From the NCBI RefSeq assembly GCF_000820125.1, contig NZ_CDBY01000036.1, positions 54,697-118,696 on the forward strand: 64,000 nucleotides of DNA, read 5' to 3'. The notes beneath the pieces are model-generated. The model ran no database searches and was not told the origin of the DNA. It was given only the letters and a program-made list of their open reading frames with translations. How positions within the stretch are numbered: position 1 is the first letter of the stretch; the number at the start of each line of letters is the position of its first letter. Made by a program: the position numbers and the translations under genes. Source of the stretch: Aeromonas simiae. GTDB taxonomy: Bacteria > Pseudomonadota > Gammaproteobacteria > Enterobacterales > Aeromonadaceae. Below, in pieces: positions 34,736 to 44,339 of this stretch.

Positions 34736-37700
34736 CCGCCAGCTTACTGCTGGGGGTGTTGCTGACCGGTCTTCCCGCTCATGGCGCGGTGGAGCCGGTC
34801 AGCTGGCTGCTGGAGCAGATCCGCATTGGCGAGGCGACCGGTCGCGAAGATCTGGTCAGCAACTCGCTCTACTCTCTCTCCCTCATCGATGAGGCCCATC
34901 CCGAGCTGCTGGCCGCTCAGGCCAGACAGGCGCTGCGCCAGGGCAAGGTGGAGGAGGCCAAGCGGCTGTTGGCACAGCTCGGTCAAGTCGCACCCGACTC
35001 GCCACTGTACCGGCAGGGCATGGCCAACCTCGCCTTAAGTGAACCCGCCAAGCGGCAGCAATTGCAGCAGGCGCGCCTGTTGGCCAATGCGGGCCGGCTG
35101 GAAGAGGCGCAGGCGCTCTATCAGTCACTGCTGGTCGATGGCTTGGCGCCGAACCTGGAGGTGGCCGTTGAGTATGCCCTGCTGCAAGCCAGGATCCCCG
35201 CCCAGCATGCCAAAGGGGTGGCGGCATTGCAGGCGCTGGAGCAGCAGTACCCCGGTCAATCCGGCGTCCGTGCCGGCCTGGCTCGCCAGCTGTTGAACGA
35301 TGGCCGCAACCAGGAGGCGTTTGCCATTCTGGGCAAGATGGCGCAGAGCCCGAGCAGCCGGGGAGAGGCCGCAGACATCTGGCTGGCGGCCATCAAGGAG
35401 ATGCCGGTCGGAGCGCAGAGCATTAAGGCGCTCGAGCAGTACATAGTGACCTTTGGCAGCGGTGACAATGTGAGCGAGGCGCAGACCTTGCTGGCCGATT
35501 ATGAGAGCAAGTGGGCATCTCCGGCCTTTCGCTCACGCCAGCAGGCGCTGGAGCGACGCGAGAGCGGGACGGCCTCGGTGGCCGAGCTGCAACGAGCCCT
35601 GGCCCAGAATCCGAGCGATACCGAGTTGATGGGCGTCCTGGGGGAGGCCTATTCCCGCAACAACCAGCGGGCACTGGCGATCGCCCAGTTCGAGAAGGTG
35701 CTGCGTCAGAGTGACGTGAAAGACCCGGGCAAGTGGCAGGGGTTGCTCGATACCAACCGTTATTGGCTGCTGCTCGAGCAGGCGGACAAGGCCCAAGAGA
35801 AGGGGGATCTTGACCGTGCACAGAGCCTGTATCAGCAGGCACTGCGCCTCGATGGGCGCGAGCCGGAGGGGTGGCTCGGGCTGGGCGATCTCCAGCTCGC
35901 CCGTGGCAACAAGGCGGAGGCTGAACGCACCTATCGCAAGGTGCTCTCTCTTGAGCCCGGTAACGAGCGCGCCTTGCGCCGACTGTTTGATCTCTACCGG
36001 GAAGAGGACCCGGCCAAGGCGCTGGCCTTCATCGAGCAGACCCGTAGTCGCAACCTGGCTTCACTCGGTCACGACTTGAAGGCCGAACTGCTGCAACAGG
36101 AGGCCGACCTGCTGGAGCAGCAGGGGAATTTGGACGCCGCCCTGGCCAAGCGCCGGCAGGCGCTGGCCATGCAGCCGCAGGATGTCTGGCTGGCCTATCG
36201 CACCGCCAATCTGCTGGCGGCGACCGGCCATCCCGAGCAGGGTGAAAAACTACTGCGCGATCGCCTCGCCGCCACTCCACGCGACACCACACTGCGTTAC
36301 GCCACCGCGCTCTATCTGTCCGGGCAGGACAAGGACAGCGAGGCTCGTACTCTGCTGGCCGCTGAGCCGGCCAGCGGCTGGAGCGAGAAGATGCATGAAC
36401 TCGACGCCAGGCTGGCCCGTGGCGCCAGGTTCGATGAGGCGCGCCGCCTGCGTGCGGCCGGTGACGAGGCGGCGGCCGAGCAGTTGCTGGCCGAGCTGCT
36501 GCCTGATGAGCGGGCGCTGCGGATGCTGGCGGAGTGGGCCCAGGAGCGGGGTGAATGGCAAGTGGCCGAGCAGCATTACCGCACCCTGCTGGAGAAGGAT
36601 CCGGATGATCCGCAAACCCGCCTCAGCATGGCCAGGCTACTGCTGGCCAAGGGCGATCGTGCTGGCGCCCGCAGCTATCTGCCGGCTTGGCCGGTCTCGT
36701 CGCTGCCGGGTGGTCAGGCCAACTTCTATCGGCAGGTTGCCAATCTCTACCATGAGCTGGGGGATGAGCAGACGGCGAACGCCATCTTTGATGCCCTCTC
36801 GACCGAGGTGGCGCGCCAACCGGCCTCCGAGGCGTCGGCCCTGTTCTGGCGCGATGCGGCTCGTCAGCGTTTCGCGCAAGGGGACAACGAGGGGGCGCTG
36901 GCCTTCGATCGCAAGGCGCTGACCGCCGCAGGGCTGGCGCCGCGCGAGGATATCGACGATGCCTCACTGACCCGGATTGGCCGTGCCAGAGAAGGGGAGG
37001 GGTGGCTCGCCGCCGGGCTGCGCAGCGATCTCGACAAGCACTATCGCCAGAGTCAGACCACGGTGTCGCTCGACAGCGATTATTGGGGCGACAAGGGCAC
37101 GGGCGGGATCTCGGATCTGCGCGCCCTGACCCAGATGTTGCAACTCGATACGCCGCTGGCGGCGGGGCGGGCCTTCGGCCGTCTGGAGTGGGTGCACCTG
37201 GATGCCGGCTCGTTTGCGGACTCCCCTTATCGCGAGAAGTTCGGCACCTGCTATCAGCGCGATTGTTACGGCGATGAGCAACAAAAGAGCGACGGGGTCA
37301 CGCTGGCGGCGGGTTGGGCCAACGAACGCGTCGCCTTCGATCTCGGTACCACTCCGCTTGGCTTCGAGGTGGTGGACTGGGTCGGTGGTGCCAGCGTCAA
37401 GAGCGACTGGCACGATTTTGGTTTTACCTTTACGGCCTCGCGCCGGCCGATCAGCAGCTCGCTGCTCTCCTATGCCGGCACCGTCGATCCCGGTACCGGC
37501 ATCCGTTGGGGCGGGGTCAGGGCCAACGGCGTGCGCGTCGATGTCAGCCACGATCTGGGCGGCGCGGTCGGTTACTGGGGCAGCCTGCAACAGCATCTGC
37601 TGACCGGTGAGAATGTGGAGGATAACTGGCGTACCCGCCTGATGGGGGGCACCTACTACAAGGTGGTCAACGAGGAGCATCGCCGGGTCAGCGTCGGTCT

Positions 37701-38163
37701 GAGCAGCATGCTGTGGCGTTTCCAGCACGACCTGAGTGCCTACACCCTAGGGCAGGGGGGCTACTACAGCCCGCAGCGTTACTTCTCGCTGGCGGTGCCG
37801 GTCAACTACCGGCAGCGAACCCCGGACTGGTCGTGGGAGCTGGGGGGCTCGGTCTCCTGGTCGGCTTCCAAGACCGATGACGAGCGGCGTTATCCGCTGC
37901 AAGGGCTGATCCCGACGTCACTGCCGGATCGGGATGCGCTGGAGGAGGGGAGCAGCAGTACCGGCTTTGGTTATACCCTCAACGCCCTGGTGGAGCATCG
38001 GTTGACCGACCACTGGCGAGTCGGCGGGCGGGTCGACATCCAGCAGGCGGATGACTATGCGCCGAGCCACTTCCTGCTCTACCTGCGCTACACCTTCAAG
38101 CCGTGGCAGGGCGATCTCGACATGCCGCCACAGCCGCTGACCCCTTACGCAGACTTCGATTGA
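34717..38163 (+). CDS. bcsC: Cellulose export outer membrane protein BcsC
   Basis: A 1148-residue outer-membrane exporter (E. coli BcsC is 1157 aa). The signal peptide ends at AHG-A (residue 24). Residues about 35-780 are a long superhelix of tetratricopeptide repeats (for example ALRLDGREPEGWLGLGDLQLARGNKAEAERTYRKVLSLEP) that would bind the peptidoglycan-spanning chain path. The C-terminal 340 residues form the 16-strand barrel ending FLLYLRYTFKPW. Last gene of the operon, followed by a strong terminator. Confidence 0.93.
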   Translation: MPRRTLTASLLLGVLLTGLPAHGAVEPVSWLLEQIRIGEATGREDLVSNSLYSLSLIDEAHPELLAAQARQALRQGKVEEAKRLLAQLGQVAPDSPLYRQGMANLALSEPAKRQQLQQARLLANAGRLEEAQALYQSLLVDGLAPNLEVAVEYALLQARIPAQHAKGVAALQALEQQYPGQSGVRAGLARQLLNDGRNQEAFAILGKMAQSPSSRGEAADIWLAAIKEMPVGAQSIKALEQYIVTFGSGDNVSEAQTLLADYESKWASPAFRSRQQALERRESGTASVAELQRALAQNPSDTELMGVLGEAYSRNNQRALAIAQFEKVLRQSDVKDPGKWQGLLDTNRYWLLLEQADKAQEKGDLDRAQSLYQQALRLDGREPEGWLGLGDLQLARGNKAEAERTYRKVLSLEPGNERALRRLFDLYREEDPAKALAFIEQTRSRNLASLGHDLKAELLQQEADLLEQQGNLDAALAKRRQALAMQPQDVWLAYRTANLLAATGHPEQGEKLLRDRLAATPRDTTLRYATALYLSGQDKDSEARTLLAAEPASGWSEKMHELDARLARGARFDEARRLRAAGDEAAAEQLLAELLPDERALRMLAEWAQERGEWQVAEQHYRTLLEKDPDDPQTRLSMARLLLAKGDRAGARSYLPAWPVSSLPGGQANFYRQVANLYHELGDEQTANAIFDALSTEVARQPASEASALFWRDAARQRFAQGDNEGALAFDRKALTAAGLAPREDIDDASLTRIGRAREGEGWLAAGLRSDLDKHYRQSQTTVSLDSDYWGDKGTGGISDLRALTQMLQLDTPLAAGRAFGRLEWVHLDAGSFADSPYREKFGTCYQRDCYGDEQQKSDGVTLAAGWANERVAFDLGTTPLGFEVVDWVGGASVKSDWHDFGFTFTASRRPISSSLLSYAGTVDPGTGIRWGGVRANGVRVDVSHDLGGAVGYWGSLQQHLLTGENVEDNWRTRLMGGTYYKVVNEEHRRVSVGLSSMLWRFQHDLSAYTLGQGGYYSPQRYFSLAVPVNYRQRTPDWSWELGGSVSWSASKTDDERRYPLQGLIPTSLPDRDALEEGSSSTGFGYTLNALVEHRLTDHWRVGGRVDIQQADDYAPSHFLLYLRYTFKPWQGDLDMPPQPLTPYADFD

Positions 38164-38166
38164 CCC

Positions 38167-38196
38167 AACGCCCGGCAATGCCGGGCGTTTTTTTTG
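38167..38196 (+). terminator. Rho-independent terminator of the bcs operon
   Basis: Stem AACGCCCGGC / GCCGGGCGTT with a 3-nt loop and eight T residues, four bases after the bcsC stop. Confidence 0.9.
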
Positions 38197-38200
38197 CCCC

Positions 38201-38476
38201 TTATTTTAAGTAAGAGCGCAGCACCCGGCTGAGCTGCTCGAGATCCTGCTGGCGTTGCTCCTGGCTGGCCGCTTCATCCATCAGGTGCTCGCGCATGTGC
38301 CCTTCCAGCACCTCCATCATCAGACCGTTGACGGCGCCGCGGATGGCTGCGATCTGTTGCAAGATGGCGCCGCACTCCCCCCCTTGCTCGAGGGCCTGCT
38401 CGAGGGCGCCGGCCTGACCACGGATCCGGCGTACCCGGGCCAGCAGCTTCTTCTTGTCGTGGATGGTGTGGGACAT
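38201..38476 (-). CDS. RcnR/DmeR-type nickel/cobalt-responsive repressor
   Basis: A 91-residue CsoR/RcnR-family all-helical repressor. The four RcnR metal ligands are in the right places: H3, C35, H60 and H64 (MSHTI, ECGAIL, EGHMREH). In RcnR this His/Cys set binds Ni(II) or Co(II), while FrmR-type formaldehyde sensors lack H3-type ligation and CsoR uses a Cys-His-Cys set. It is divergent from a cation exporter, and the 67-nt gap holds a TACT-G-tract-AGTA operator. Apo-protein should repress both genes and metal should release it. Confidence 0.9.
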   Translation of the reverse strand: MSHTIHDKKKLLARVRRIRGQAGALEQALEQGGECGAILQQIAAIRGAVNGLMMEVLEGHMREHLMDEAASQEQRQQDLEQLSRVLRSYLK

Positions 38477-38502
38477 CTAGGCGCTCCAGTGGCGTGAGAG
38501 TA

Positions 38503-38517
38503 TACTGGGGGGGAGTA
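38503..38517 (+). promoter_or_regulatory. RcnR-type G-tract operator
   Basis: TACTGGGGGGGAGTA is an exact match to the RcnR site TACT-G6-N-AGTA (seven G in a row). It lies between the divergent repressor and exporter genes, 27 nt before the exporter start. Confidence 0.85.
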
Positions 38518-38543
38518 TATTTCATGAGACTGGAGTCGCCAAC

Positions 38544-39503
38544 ATGCATGCCCACCCCTTCCCTTGTTATGCCCCCTTGGTCAATGAGGGGAACCCCCTG
38601 GCCGAGCGTAAGACCCGCTGGGCCGTGTTGCTCACCCTGGTCATGATGGTGGCCGAGATCGGTGGTGGTTGGTGGTTTAACTCGATGGCGCTGCTGGCCG
38701 ACGGCTGGCACATGAGCTCCCATGCTCTGGCGCTCGGGTTGGCGATCCTCGCCTATCGGGCGGCTCGTCACTTCGCCCGTGACCACAGGTTCAGCTTCGG
38801 AACTTGGAAGATCGAGGTGTTAGGCGGTTTTACCAGTGCACTGATGCTGGTGGGGGTGGCGCTGCTGATGCTGGTGGAGTCCACCGAGCGGCTGCTCAAT
38901 CCGAGTGCGATCCAGTACCAGCAGGCGATCGCGGTGGCGCTGCTCGGCTTGCTCGTCAATCTGGCCTGCGCCTGGCTGCTCAAGGATGATCATCACCACG
39001 GCCACGATCATTCGCACAGTCATGATCATCACCATGAGCATGAGCATGAGGATCTGAACCTCAGGGCTGCCTACATCCATGTGCTGGCCGATGCCGCCAC
39101 CTCAGTGCTGGCGATCATCGCCCTGTGTGGCGGCCTGTGGTGGGGCGCCAGCTGGCTCGATCCTGTGATGGGGCTCGTCGGTGCGGCCCTGGTCGGGATC
39201 TGGGCGGTGGGGCTGCTGCGCCAGACCGGGCGGGTACTGCTCGATGCCGAGATGGATGCGCCTGTCGTGGAGGAGATCCGTGAGATCGTGGCCGCGGCGC
39301 CAGAAGGGGCCACCCTGCGCGATCTGCATGTCTGGCGGGTCGGACAGGCCCGTTATGTCTGCATGCTTTCGCTGCGTACCGAGCAGCCGCTGAGCGCCGA
39401 CGAGATGCGGCGGCGGCTCTCGATACATGAGGAGCTGGCGCACATCACGGTCGAGATCAGCCCGCAGGGGGAAGATGGTGCAGTGCTGCCAGCAACAGCC
39501 TGA
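38544..39503 (+). CDS. dmeF: Cation diffusion facilitator with His-rich loop (DmeF-like)
   Basis: A 319-residue inner-membrane CDF exporter. Six membrane helices are visible, the transport-site motifs HxxxD being near NSMALLADGWHMSSHALAL and HVLADAATSVLA. Between helices IV and V lies a histidine-rich loop (DDHHHGHDHSHSHDHHHEHEHED, about residues 148-170). The C-terminal cytoplasmic ferredoxin-like domain is residues about 225-310. The N-terminus MHAHPFP also has His. Paired with an RcnR-type repressor, it should export Co(II) and Ni(II), as DmeF does in Rhizobium and Agrobacterium. A GGAG precedes the ATG. Confidence 0.88.
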   Translation: MHAHPFPCYAPLVNEGNPLAERKTRWAVLLTLVMMVAEIGGGWWFNSMALLADGWHMSSHALALGLAILAYRAARHFARDHRFSFGTWKIEVLGGFTSALMLVGVALLMLVESTERLLNPSAIQYQQAIAVALLGLLVNLACAWLLKDDHHHGHDHSHSHDHHHEHEHEDLNLRAAYIHVLADAATSVLAIIALCGGLWWGASWLDPVMGLVGAALVGIWAVGLLRQTGRVLLDAEMDAPVVEEIREIVAAAPEGATLRDLHVWRVGQARYVCMLSLRTEQPLSADEMRRRLSIHEELAHITVEISPQGEDGAVLPATA

Positions 39504-39849
39504 GCAGCAGCGCTGGCGGGTCGTCGAGCAGATGGCCCGCCTCCAGTTGCAACCGCCCGTCCGCATGCAGGGTGAGCGCGGCCAGCACCTGGCTGCGCTC
39601 ATCGCGGATCTGCAGGTGCCCGAGCAGCTCGCCGCTGGTACTGGGGCGGCATTGCAGCACCAGCCAGCGTGACTCGCCGAGCAGGCTGAATTGCCGCGAC
39701 TGGGAGGGCTCGTCCTCGTAGTCGGGCCAGCTCAGCCAGCCGTATTGCCCGCAGAGGCTGCCCGCCTCAATGCAGAAATGGCTAAACAGGCGCTGTAGCG
39801 CCGCATACTCCTGGTCCAGGCGCTCGGCCTGCTCCTGATATTTGTTCAT
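39457..39849 (-). CDS. Hypothetical protein (130 aa)
   Basis: A 130-residue soluble protein, no signal or membrane segment. The first 35 residues form a helix (NKYQEQAERLDQEYAALQRLFSHF), and the rest alternates strands and helices, ending in a Leu-rich helix. A very strong GGAGGGG ribosome site precedes the ATG of MNKYQEQ. Its 3' end overlaps the convergent exporter gene by 47 nt. I do not recognise a family; composition and site support real coding. Confidence 0.65.
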   Translation of the reverse strand: MNKYQEQAERLDQEYAALQRLFSHFCIEAGSLCGQYGWLSWPDYEDEPSQSRQFSLLGESRWLVLQCRPSTSGELLGHLQIRDERSQVLAALTLHADGRLQLEAGHLLDDPPALLLRLLLAALHHLPPAG

Positions 39850-39952
39850 CGCCCCTCCTACTGCTTTCATGCAGCATCCCTCTTCCCTGCAGCAAGTCTG
39901 TGACCTGACTCGAGTTTTTATTACAAAAGAATTACAAGGTTCCCTTGAAAAA

Positions 39953-39992
39953 GGTTTCAGTCACGTTCGTCCTCACTGGCTCTGACTAGTAT
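39953..39992 (+). promoter_or_regulatory. Pullulanase promoter with shared 17-nt element
   Basis: GGTTTCAGTCACGTTCG (39953-39969) differs by one base from the element before the alpha-amylase gene. TAGTAT (39987-39992) stands where the amylase has TAATAT, with the same 34-nt offset. No MalT consensus box is seen. Confidence 0.5.
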
Positions 39993-40073
39993 GGGCGCTA
40001 TCCCGAGCCGGTCGTTTCAGGCGCGGGCGGACACACAGATCCGACGACAAACTACAGCGGGAATTACAACGAC

Positions 40074-43000
40074 ATGGATATGAAAAAAACCAAGGTGGCA
40101 CTGGCGACAGTGTCACTGCTTGCCTTATTGGCAGGCTGTAATGGCAGCTCCTCCAGCAGTAACGGAGGCCAGACTGATGATCCCCAAGCCCATCTTCCTC
40201 AAGTCACCCCCCCCAGTGAAGCGCTGACCGCCGGCGACAACGAAGCGGTGATCTCCTATGTAAACACCTCCAGCTTCGCCGCACGTGGTGTCGACGCCGC
40301 CTACGCCGACTGGAGCCTGCACCTGTGGAACAACGAGGCCTGCTCCTCGACCGATCCGACCGGACTCAACAGCGGTTGGGATGACAAGTCCAAAACCCCG
40401 GCGACCTCCGATAGCTTTGGCCCCACCTGGGTGGTACCGCTGGCCAAGCTGGAAGGTTGCATCAACTTCATCGCCCGTAACAGCGACCTCGGTAACCTGA
40501 CCGGCCAGGACATGAAGCTCGACTTCGTCGAGCACCCTGACCGCACCATCGCCATCGTGGCGGGCAAGGGCACCATCTACGGCAGCCGCGCCGAGGCGTT
40601 CACCGCCTCCTTCGGGGTGGCTGGCGCCAGCGCTCACCTCATCGACGACAACACCCTGATCTGGGAAGGGGGCAAGGGCCAGCCGCTGGTTCGCCTCTAC
40701 TACAGCGAATCCGGTACCATCCAGGCCAACAGCGAAGGGGTGTTTGACTTCCCCTACATCAAACTCAACGCCACCGAGCTGAGCGAGGCCCAGCAGGCCA
40801 AGTACCCGCATCTCAAGGGCAAGGCCGCCTTCCGTCTGCCGGCTGACCAGGATCTCAAGGGCATGCTCAAGGGCGAGCTGGTGGCTATCGCCACCGACGC
40901 CAACGGTGTCCTGCAGTCCGCCACCCTGGTGCAAAGCGCCGGTGCCCTCGACGCCCTCTACTCGGATGCCGCCAAGGCGCTCCAGTACGGCGCCGTGGTC
41001 GATGGCAGCAAGGTGCAGTTCCGCGTCTGGGCGCCGACCGCCAAGTCGGTCAAGCTGGCACTCTATGACGCCAACCACCAGAAGAGCGGCGATGTGGCCA
41101 TGACCTTCGACAGCGCCAGCGGTAGCTGGTGCTATGAAGGCGGCAGCGACCTGATCGGTCAGTACTATCGCTACGACATGGAGGTCTACCACCCGGTCAG
41201 CCGTAAGGTTGAGCACTATGAGGTGACTGACCCCTACTCACTGAGCCTGGCGATGAACTCCGAGTTCAGTCAGGTGGTGGATCTCAACGATCCTGATCTC
41301 AAGCCCGCCGGTTGGGACAGCCTCAAGGCACCGCACAGCCAGGCCAATCCAGCCGACATCGTCATCTATGAGGCGCACGTGCGTGACCTCACCGGTAACG
41401 ATGAGTCCACCCCGGCTGAGCATCGCGGCAAGTTCGTCGGCCTGACCGAAGGCGAGAGCAAGCCGGTACAGCACCTGAAGTCGCTGGCCAAGTCCGGCGT
41501 CAGCCACCTGCACCTGCTGCCGGTGTTCGACATCGCCACCGTCAACGAGGATCCGGCCAAGGTGGCCAACCTCAGCGACGACTTCAGCAAGCTGTGCGAG
41601 GTCAACCCGGATGTGAAGAGCTCCAGCTTCTCCGGTTATTGTGGCGGCGGCCAGACGGTCGGCCAGGTACTCGAGAGCCTGGACCCCAGCAGCAACCAAG
41701 CCCAGTCGCTGTATAGCTATATCCGTGGCTTCGACTCCTTCAACTGGGGTTATGACCCCTACCACTACACGGTGCCGGAAGGCTCCTATGCTACCGATGC
41801 CGAGGGCACGGCCCGGATCAAGGAGTTCCGCGAGATGGTCATGGCCATCAAGCAGAACATCGGCATGAACGTGGTGATGGACGTGGTCTACAACCACACC
41901 AATGAGGCCGGTCTTGGCAACAAGTCTGTGCTCGACAAGATTGTGCCCTGGTACTACCAGCGCCTGAACCCGGAAACCGGCTCGGTCGAAACCTCCACCT
42001 GCTGCTCCAACACGGCGCCGGAACACGCCATGTTCGCCAAGCTGATGGACGACTCCCTGGTGACCTGGGCTAGTGACTATAAGATCGATGCCTTCCGCTT
42101 CGACCTGATGGGTCACCACCCCAAGGCGCAGATGGTTGAAGCGCTGGCCGCGGTGAAGAAAGTCAATCCCGAGATGTACTTCTACGGTGAAGGCTGGAAC
42201 TTCGGTGAAGTGCAAGATGACGCCCGCTTCGAGCAGGCGACCCAGAAGCACTTGGCCGGCACCGGCATCGGCTCCTTCTCCGATCGCCTGCGTGACGCGG
42301 TGCGCGGTGGTAGCCCGTTCGATGGTGGCGACGCCATCCGTGAAACTCAGGGCTTCGGTAACGGCGCCTTCGTCGACCCGAACGAAACCAACAAGGTGGA
42401 TGAAGCCACGGCACTGCATCAGGCTGACCTGGTTCGCCTTGGCATGGCCGGTAACCTCAAGGATTTCATCCTGACCGACAAGGATGGCATGCCGCGTAAG
42501 GGTAGCGACATCGACTACAACGGTCAGGCCGCCGGTTACGCTCAGGACCCGACCGAAATCCAGAACTATGTCGACAAGCACGACAACCAGACCCTGTTCG
42601 ATAACCTGGTCTACAAGGCGCCGGCAGGGGCTGATCTGGTGCGGATGCAGGGCGTTTCGCTGGCCACCGCCATGCTGGGTCAAGCCATCCCCTTCACCCA
42701 CGCCGGTGTTGAACTGCTGCGCTCCAAGTCCATGGAACGCGACAGCTATGACTCAGGTGACTGGTACAACAAGGTCGACTACACGCTGCAAGACAACAAC
42801 TTCAACAAGGGGTTGCCGCGCAGTGACAAGGATGGTGACAACTATCCGTTGATCGAGAAGGTGCTTGGCCAGCATAGCAAGCCGGCCCCGGCTGACATGA
42901 CCACCATGGTGAGCTTCTACCAGGAGCTGGCCGAGCTGCGTCAATCCTCCCGCCTGCTGCGTCTTGGCAGCGGTGCCGAGGTGATCAAGCGGGTCGACTT

Positions 43001-44114
43001 CCGCAACACTGGGCCTGAGCAGGTTCCGGGTCTCATCGTGATGAGCGTGGATGACGGCGTCAAGGCGGGCTCCGATCTGGATCAGACTATCGATGGCCTG
43101 GTGGTGATGATCAACGCTACCAACGCGTCTCAGAGCATCGGTGACTTCCGCGATGGTGACGACAATCCGATCGATCTCAGCGGCATGGTGTTGAGTTCGG
43201 CTCACCGCGACAGCGACAGTATCGCCAAGGATGCCGTCGTCAGCGGCGGCAAGCTCACCCTGGGCCCCTGGTCTGCGGCCGTGTTTGTCAAACCGCAGGT
43301 GGGTGCACAAGGCAGCGGCCTGCCGGTCAGCAAGAAGGTGGATCTGAGCACGGTACCGCCGTTTGGTGAGACTGAGCTGTTTGTCCGCGGTCTGCTCGGT
43401 GAGTGGGGGGCCGTCAACCAGATGAGCTTCACCGGTAACTTCATGTACGAGTTCACTACTGAGGTGACCGACGAGCAGCTGGCGAGCACCACCCTGAAGA
43501 TTGCCGATGCCGACTGGAGTCTGGCTAACTACGGTAAGTGCAGCGATAGCGATACCCTGCAACTGGGGGCGGCGCTCACCCTGTGTCCTAATGGCAACGA
43601 TGTGCCGTTTGAAATCACCAAGGCGGGCACCTACAAGTTCGTGTTCACTGCGATGAACAAGGACAAGCCGACCTTAAGCGTCAGCTACACCGAGCCGCTG
43701 CAGAGCTGCAAGGTGCTCGACACCGTGGCGGGTGATCCGCTTGGCTATCCGCTCTTTGTGCGCGGCAGCTTGAGCGATTGGAATCCGAAGCCGGAGTACC
43801 AGCTGAGCTACAAGGGGATGGACGGTGATCTGGCCATCTACCAGGCCGTGTTCAACTACAATGGCAGCTTCGACTTCAAGTTTGCCAATGACGACGGCAG
43901 CTGGACCAAGCAGTTCTTCGTCAAGGACGCGGGCGGCAAGCTGATTGCCCTGGAGCCGGAGCAGTTCTATCCGCTGCAGCATGGCGATGGTGGCATGGGT
44001 AACAACAGCGTGACCCTGGATAACGGTCTGTGGAGCTTCCTGCTCAAGATCGATCCGAGCAAGGCCTCCGGTGAGGTTGGTTCGATGATCATCCAGGAGT
44101 GCAGTGCCAAGTAA
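40074..44114 (+). CDS. pulA: Surface lipoprotein pullulanase (GH13_13)
   Basis: A 1346-residue starch-debranching lipoprotein cutting alpha-1,6 links. The lipobox LLAGC is followed by a Ser/Gly linker. A CBM41-like N-terminal starch-binding region (about 55-190) and a CBM48 region (about 310-400, [19 protein letters not shown]) precede the GH13 barrel: D603 in DVVYNH, nucleophile D677 in FRFDLMG, acid/base E706 in GEGWNF and H836-D837-N838. After the barrel and its C-terminal domain come two similar extra modules, each opening LFVRGxLxxW (about 1100 and 1225), likely starch-binding. It is about 250 residues longer than Klebsiella PulA (about 1090). Klebsiella PulA needs a type II system for surface display; none is in the window. 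Confidence 0.92.
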   Translation: MDMKKTKVALATVSLLALLAGCNGSSSSSNGGQTDDPQAHLPQVTPPSEALTAGDNEAVISYVNTSSFAARGVDAAYADWSLHLWNNEACSSTDPTGLNSGWDDKSKTPATSDSFGPTWVVPLAKLEGCINFIARNSDLGNLTGQDMKLDFVEHPDRTIAIVAGKGTIYGSRAEAFTASFGVAGASAHLIDDNTLIWEGGKGQPLVRLYYSESGTIQANSEGVFDFPYIKLNATELSEAQQAKYPHLKGKAAFRLPADQDLKGMLKGELVAIATDANGVLQSATLVQSAGALDALYSDAAKALQYGAVVDGSKVQFRVWAPTAKSVKLALYDANHQKSGDVAMTFDSASGSWCYEGGSDLIGQYYRYDMEVYHPVSRKVEHYEVTDPYSLSLAMNSEFSQVVDLNDPDLKPAGWDSLKAPHSQANPADIVIYEAHVRDLTGNDESTPAEHRGKFVGLTEGESKPVQHLKSLAKSGVSHLHLLPVFDIATVNEDPAKVANLSDDFSKLCEVNPDVKSSSFSGYCGGGQTVGQVLESLDPSSNQAQSLYSYIRGFDSFNWGYDPYHYTVPEGSYATDAEGTARIKEFREMVMAIKQNIGMNVVMDVVYNHTNEAGLGNKSVLDKIVPWYYQRLNPETGSVETSTCCSNTAPEHAMFAKLMDDSLVTWASDYKIDAFRFDLMGHHPKAQMVEALAAVKKVNPEMYFYGEGWNFGEVQDDARFEQATQKHLAGTGIGSFSDRLRDAVRGGSPFDGGDAIRETQGFGNGAFVDPNETNKVDEATALHQADLVRLGMAGNLKDFILTDKDGMPRKGSDIDYNGQAAGYAQDPTEIQNYVDKHDNQTLFDNLVYKAPAGADLVRMQGVSLATAMLGQAIPFTHAGVELLRSKSMERDSYDSGDWYNKVDYTLQDNNFNKGLPRSDKDGDNYPLIEKVLGQHSKPAPADMTTMVSFYQELAELRQSSRLLRLGSGAEVIKRVDFRNTGPEQVPGLIVMSVDDGVKAGSDLDQTIDGLVVMINATNASQSIGDFRDGDDNPIDLSGMVLSSAHRDSDSIAKDAVVSGGKLTLGPWSAAVFVKPQVGAQGSGLPVSKKVDLSTVPPFGETELFVRGLLGEWGAVNQMSFTGNFMYEFTTEVTDEQLASTTLKIADADWSLANYGKCSDSDTLQLGAALTLCPNGNDVPFEITKAGTYKFVFTAMNKDKPTLSVSYTEPLQSCKVLDTVAGDPLGYPLFVRGSLSDWNPKPEYQLSYKGMDGDLAIYQAVFNYNGSFDFKFANDDGSWTKQFFVKDAGGKLIALEPEQFYPLQHGDGGMGNNSVTLDNGLWSFLLKIDPSKASGEVGSMIIQECSAK

Positions 44115-44124
44115 TTCGCTTGGG

Positions 44125-44153
44125 CCCTGGCAGTTGACTCGGCACTGCCAGGG
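44125..44153 (+). repeat. Inverted repeat after pulA
   Basis: A perfect 9-bp repeat (CCCTGGCAG / CTGCCAGGG) with an 11-nt loop, 10 nt past the pulA stop. No U-tract, so it may stabilise the mRNA 3' end rather than terminate. A smaller hairpin (CCCTT / AAGGG, 44164-44176) follows. Confidence 0.55.
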
Positions 44154-44201
44154 TGGAATTCCTCCCTTGCCAAGGGGCGGAATAACACCGAGAGAGTAAT
44201 A

Positions 44202-44230
44202 AAAGCGCGGCTCTGCCGCGCTTTATTTTT
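44202..44230 (+). terminator. Rho-independent terminator of pulA
   Basis: Stem AAAGCGCGG / CCGCGCTTT with a 5-nt loop, followed by ATTTTTTG. It separates pulA from the ParM-like gene. Confidence 0.85.
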
Positions 44231-44339
44231 TGTTTAAGAAAACGGGGAAACTGGTCGCTCTGTCTTGTCTAAAGTAAATATCTGTTATCTGCGGGTCAGC
44301 ACCCGCCATGCCGAGTATGCACAAATGACCCAAGAGATC

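Noticed and set aside
39969-39985. Possible MalT box upstream of the pullulanase
   Set aside because: Only CCTCAC-like fragments; no match to GGGGAKGAGG in either orientation.
44115-44339. parC-like centromere upstream of the ParM gene
   Set aside because: Only two hairpins and a terminator were found; no tandem direct repeats as in plasmid parC.
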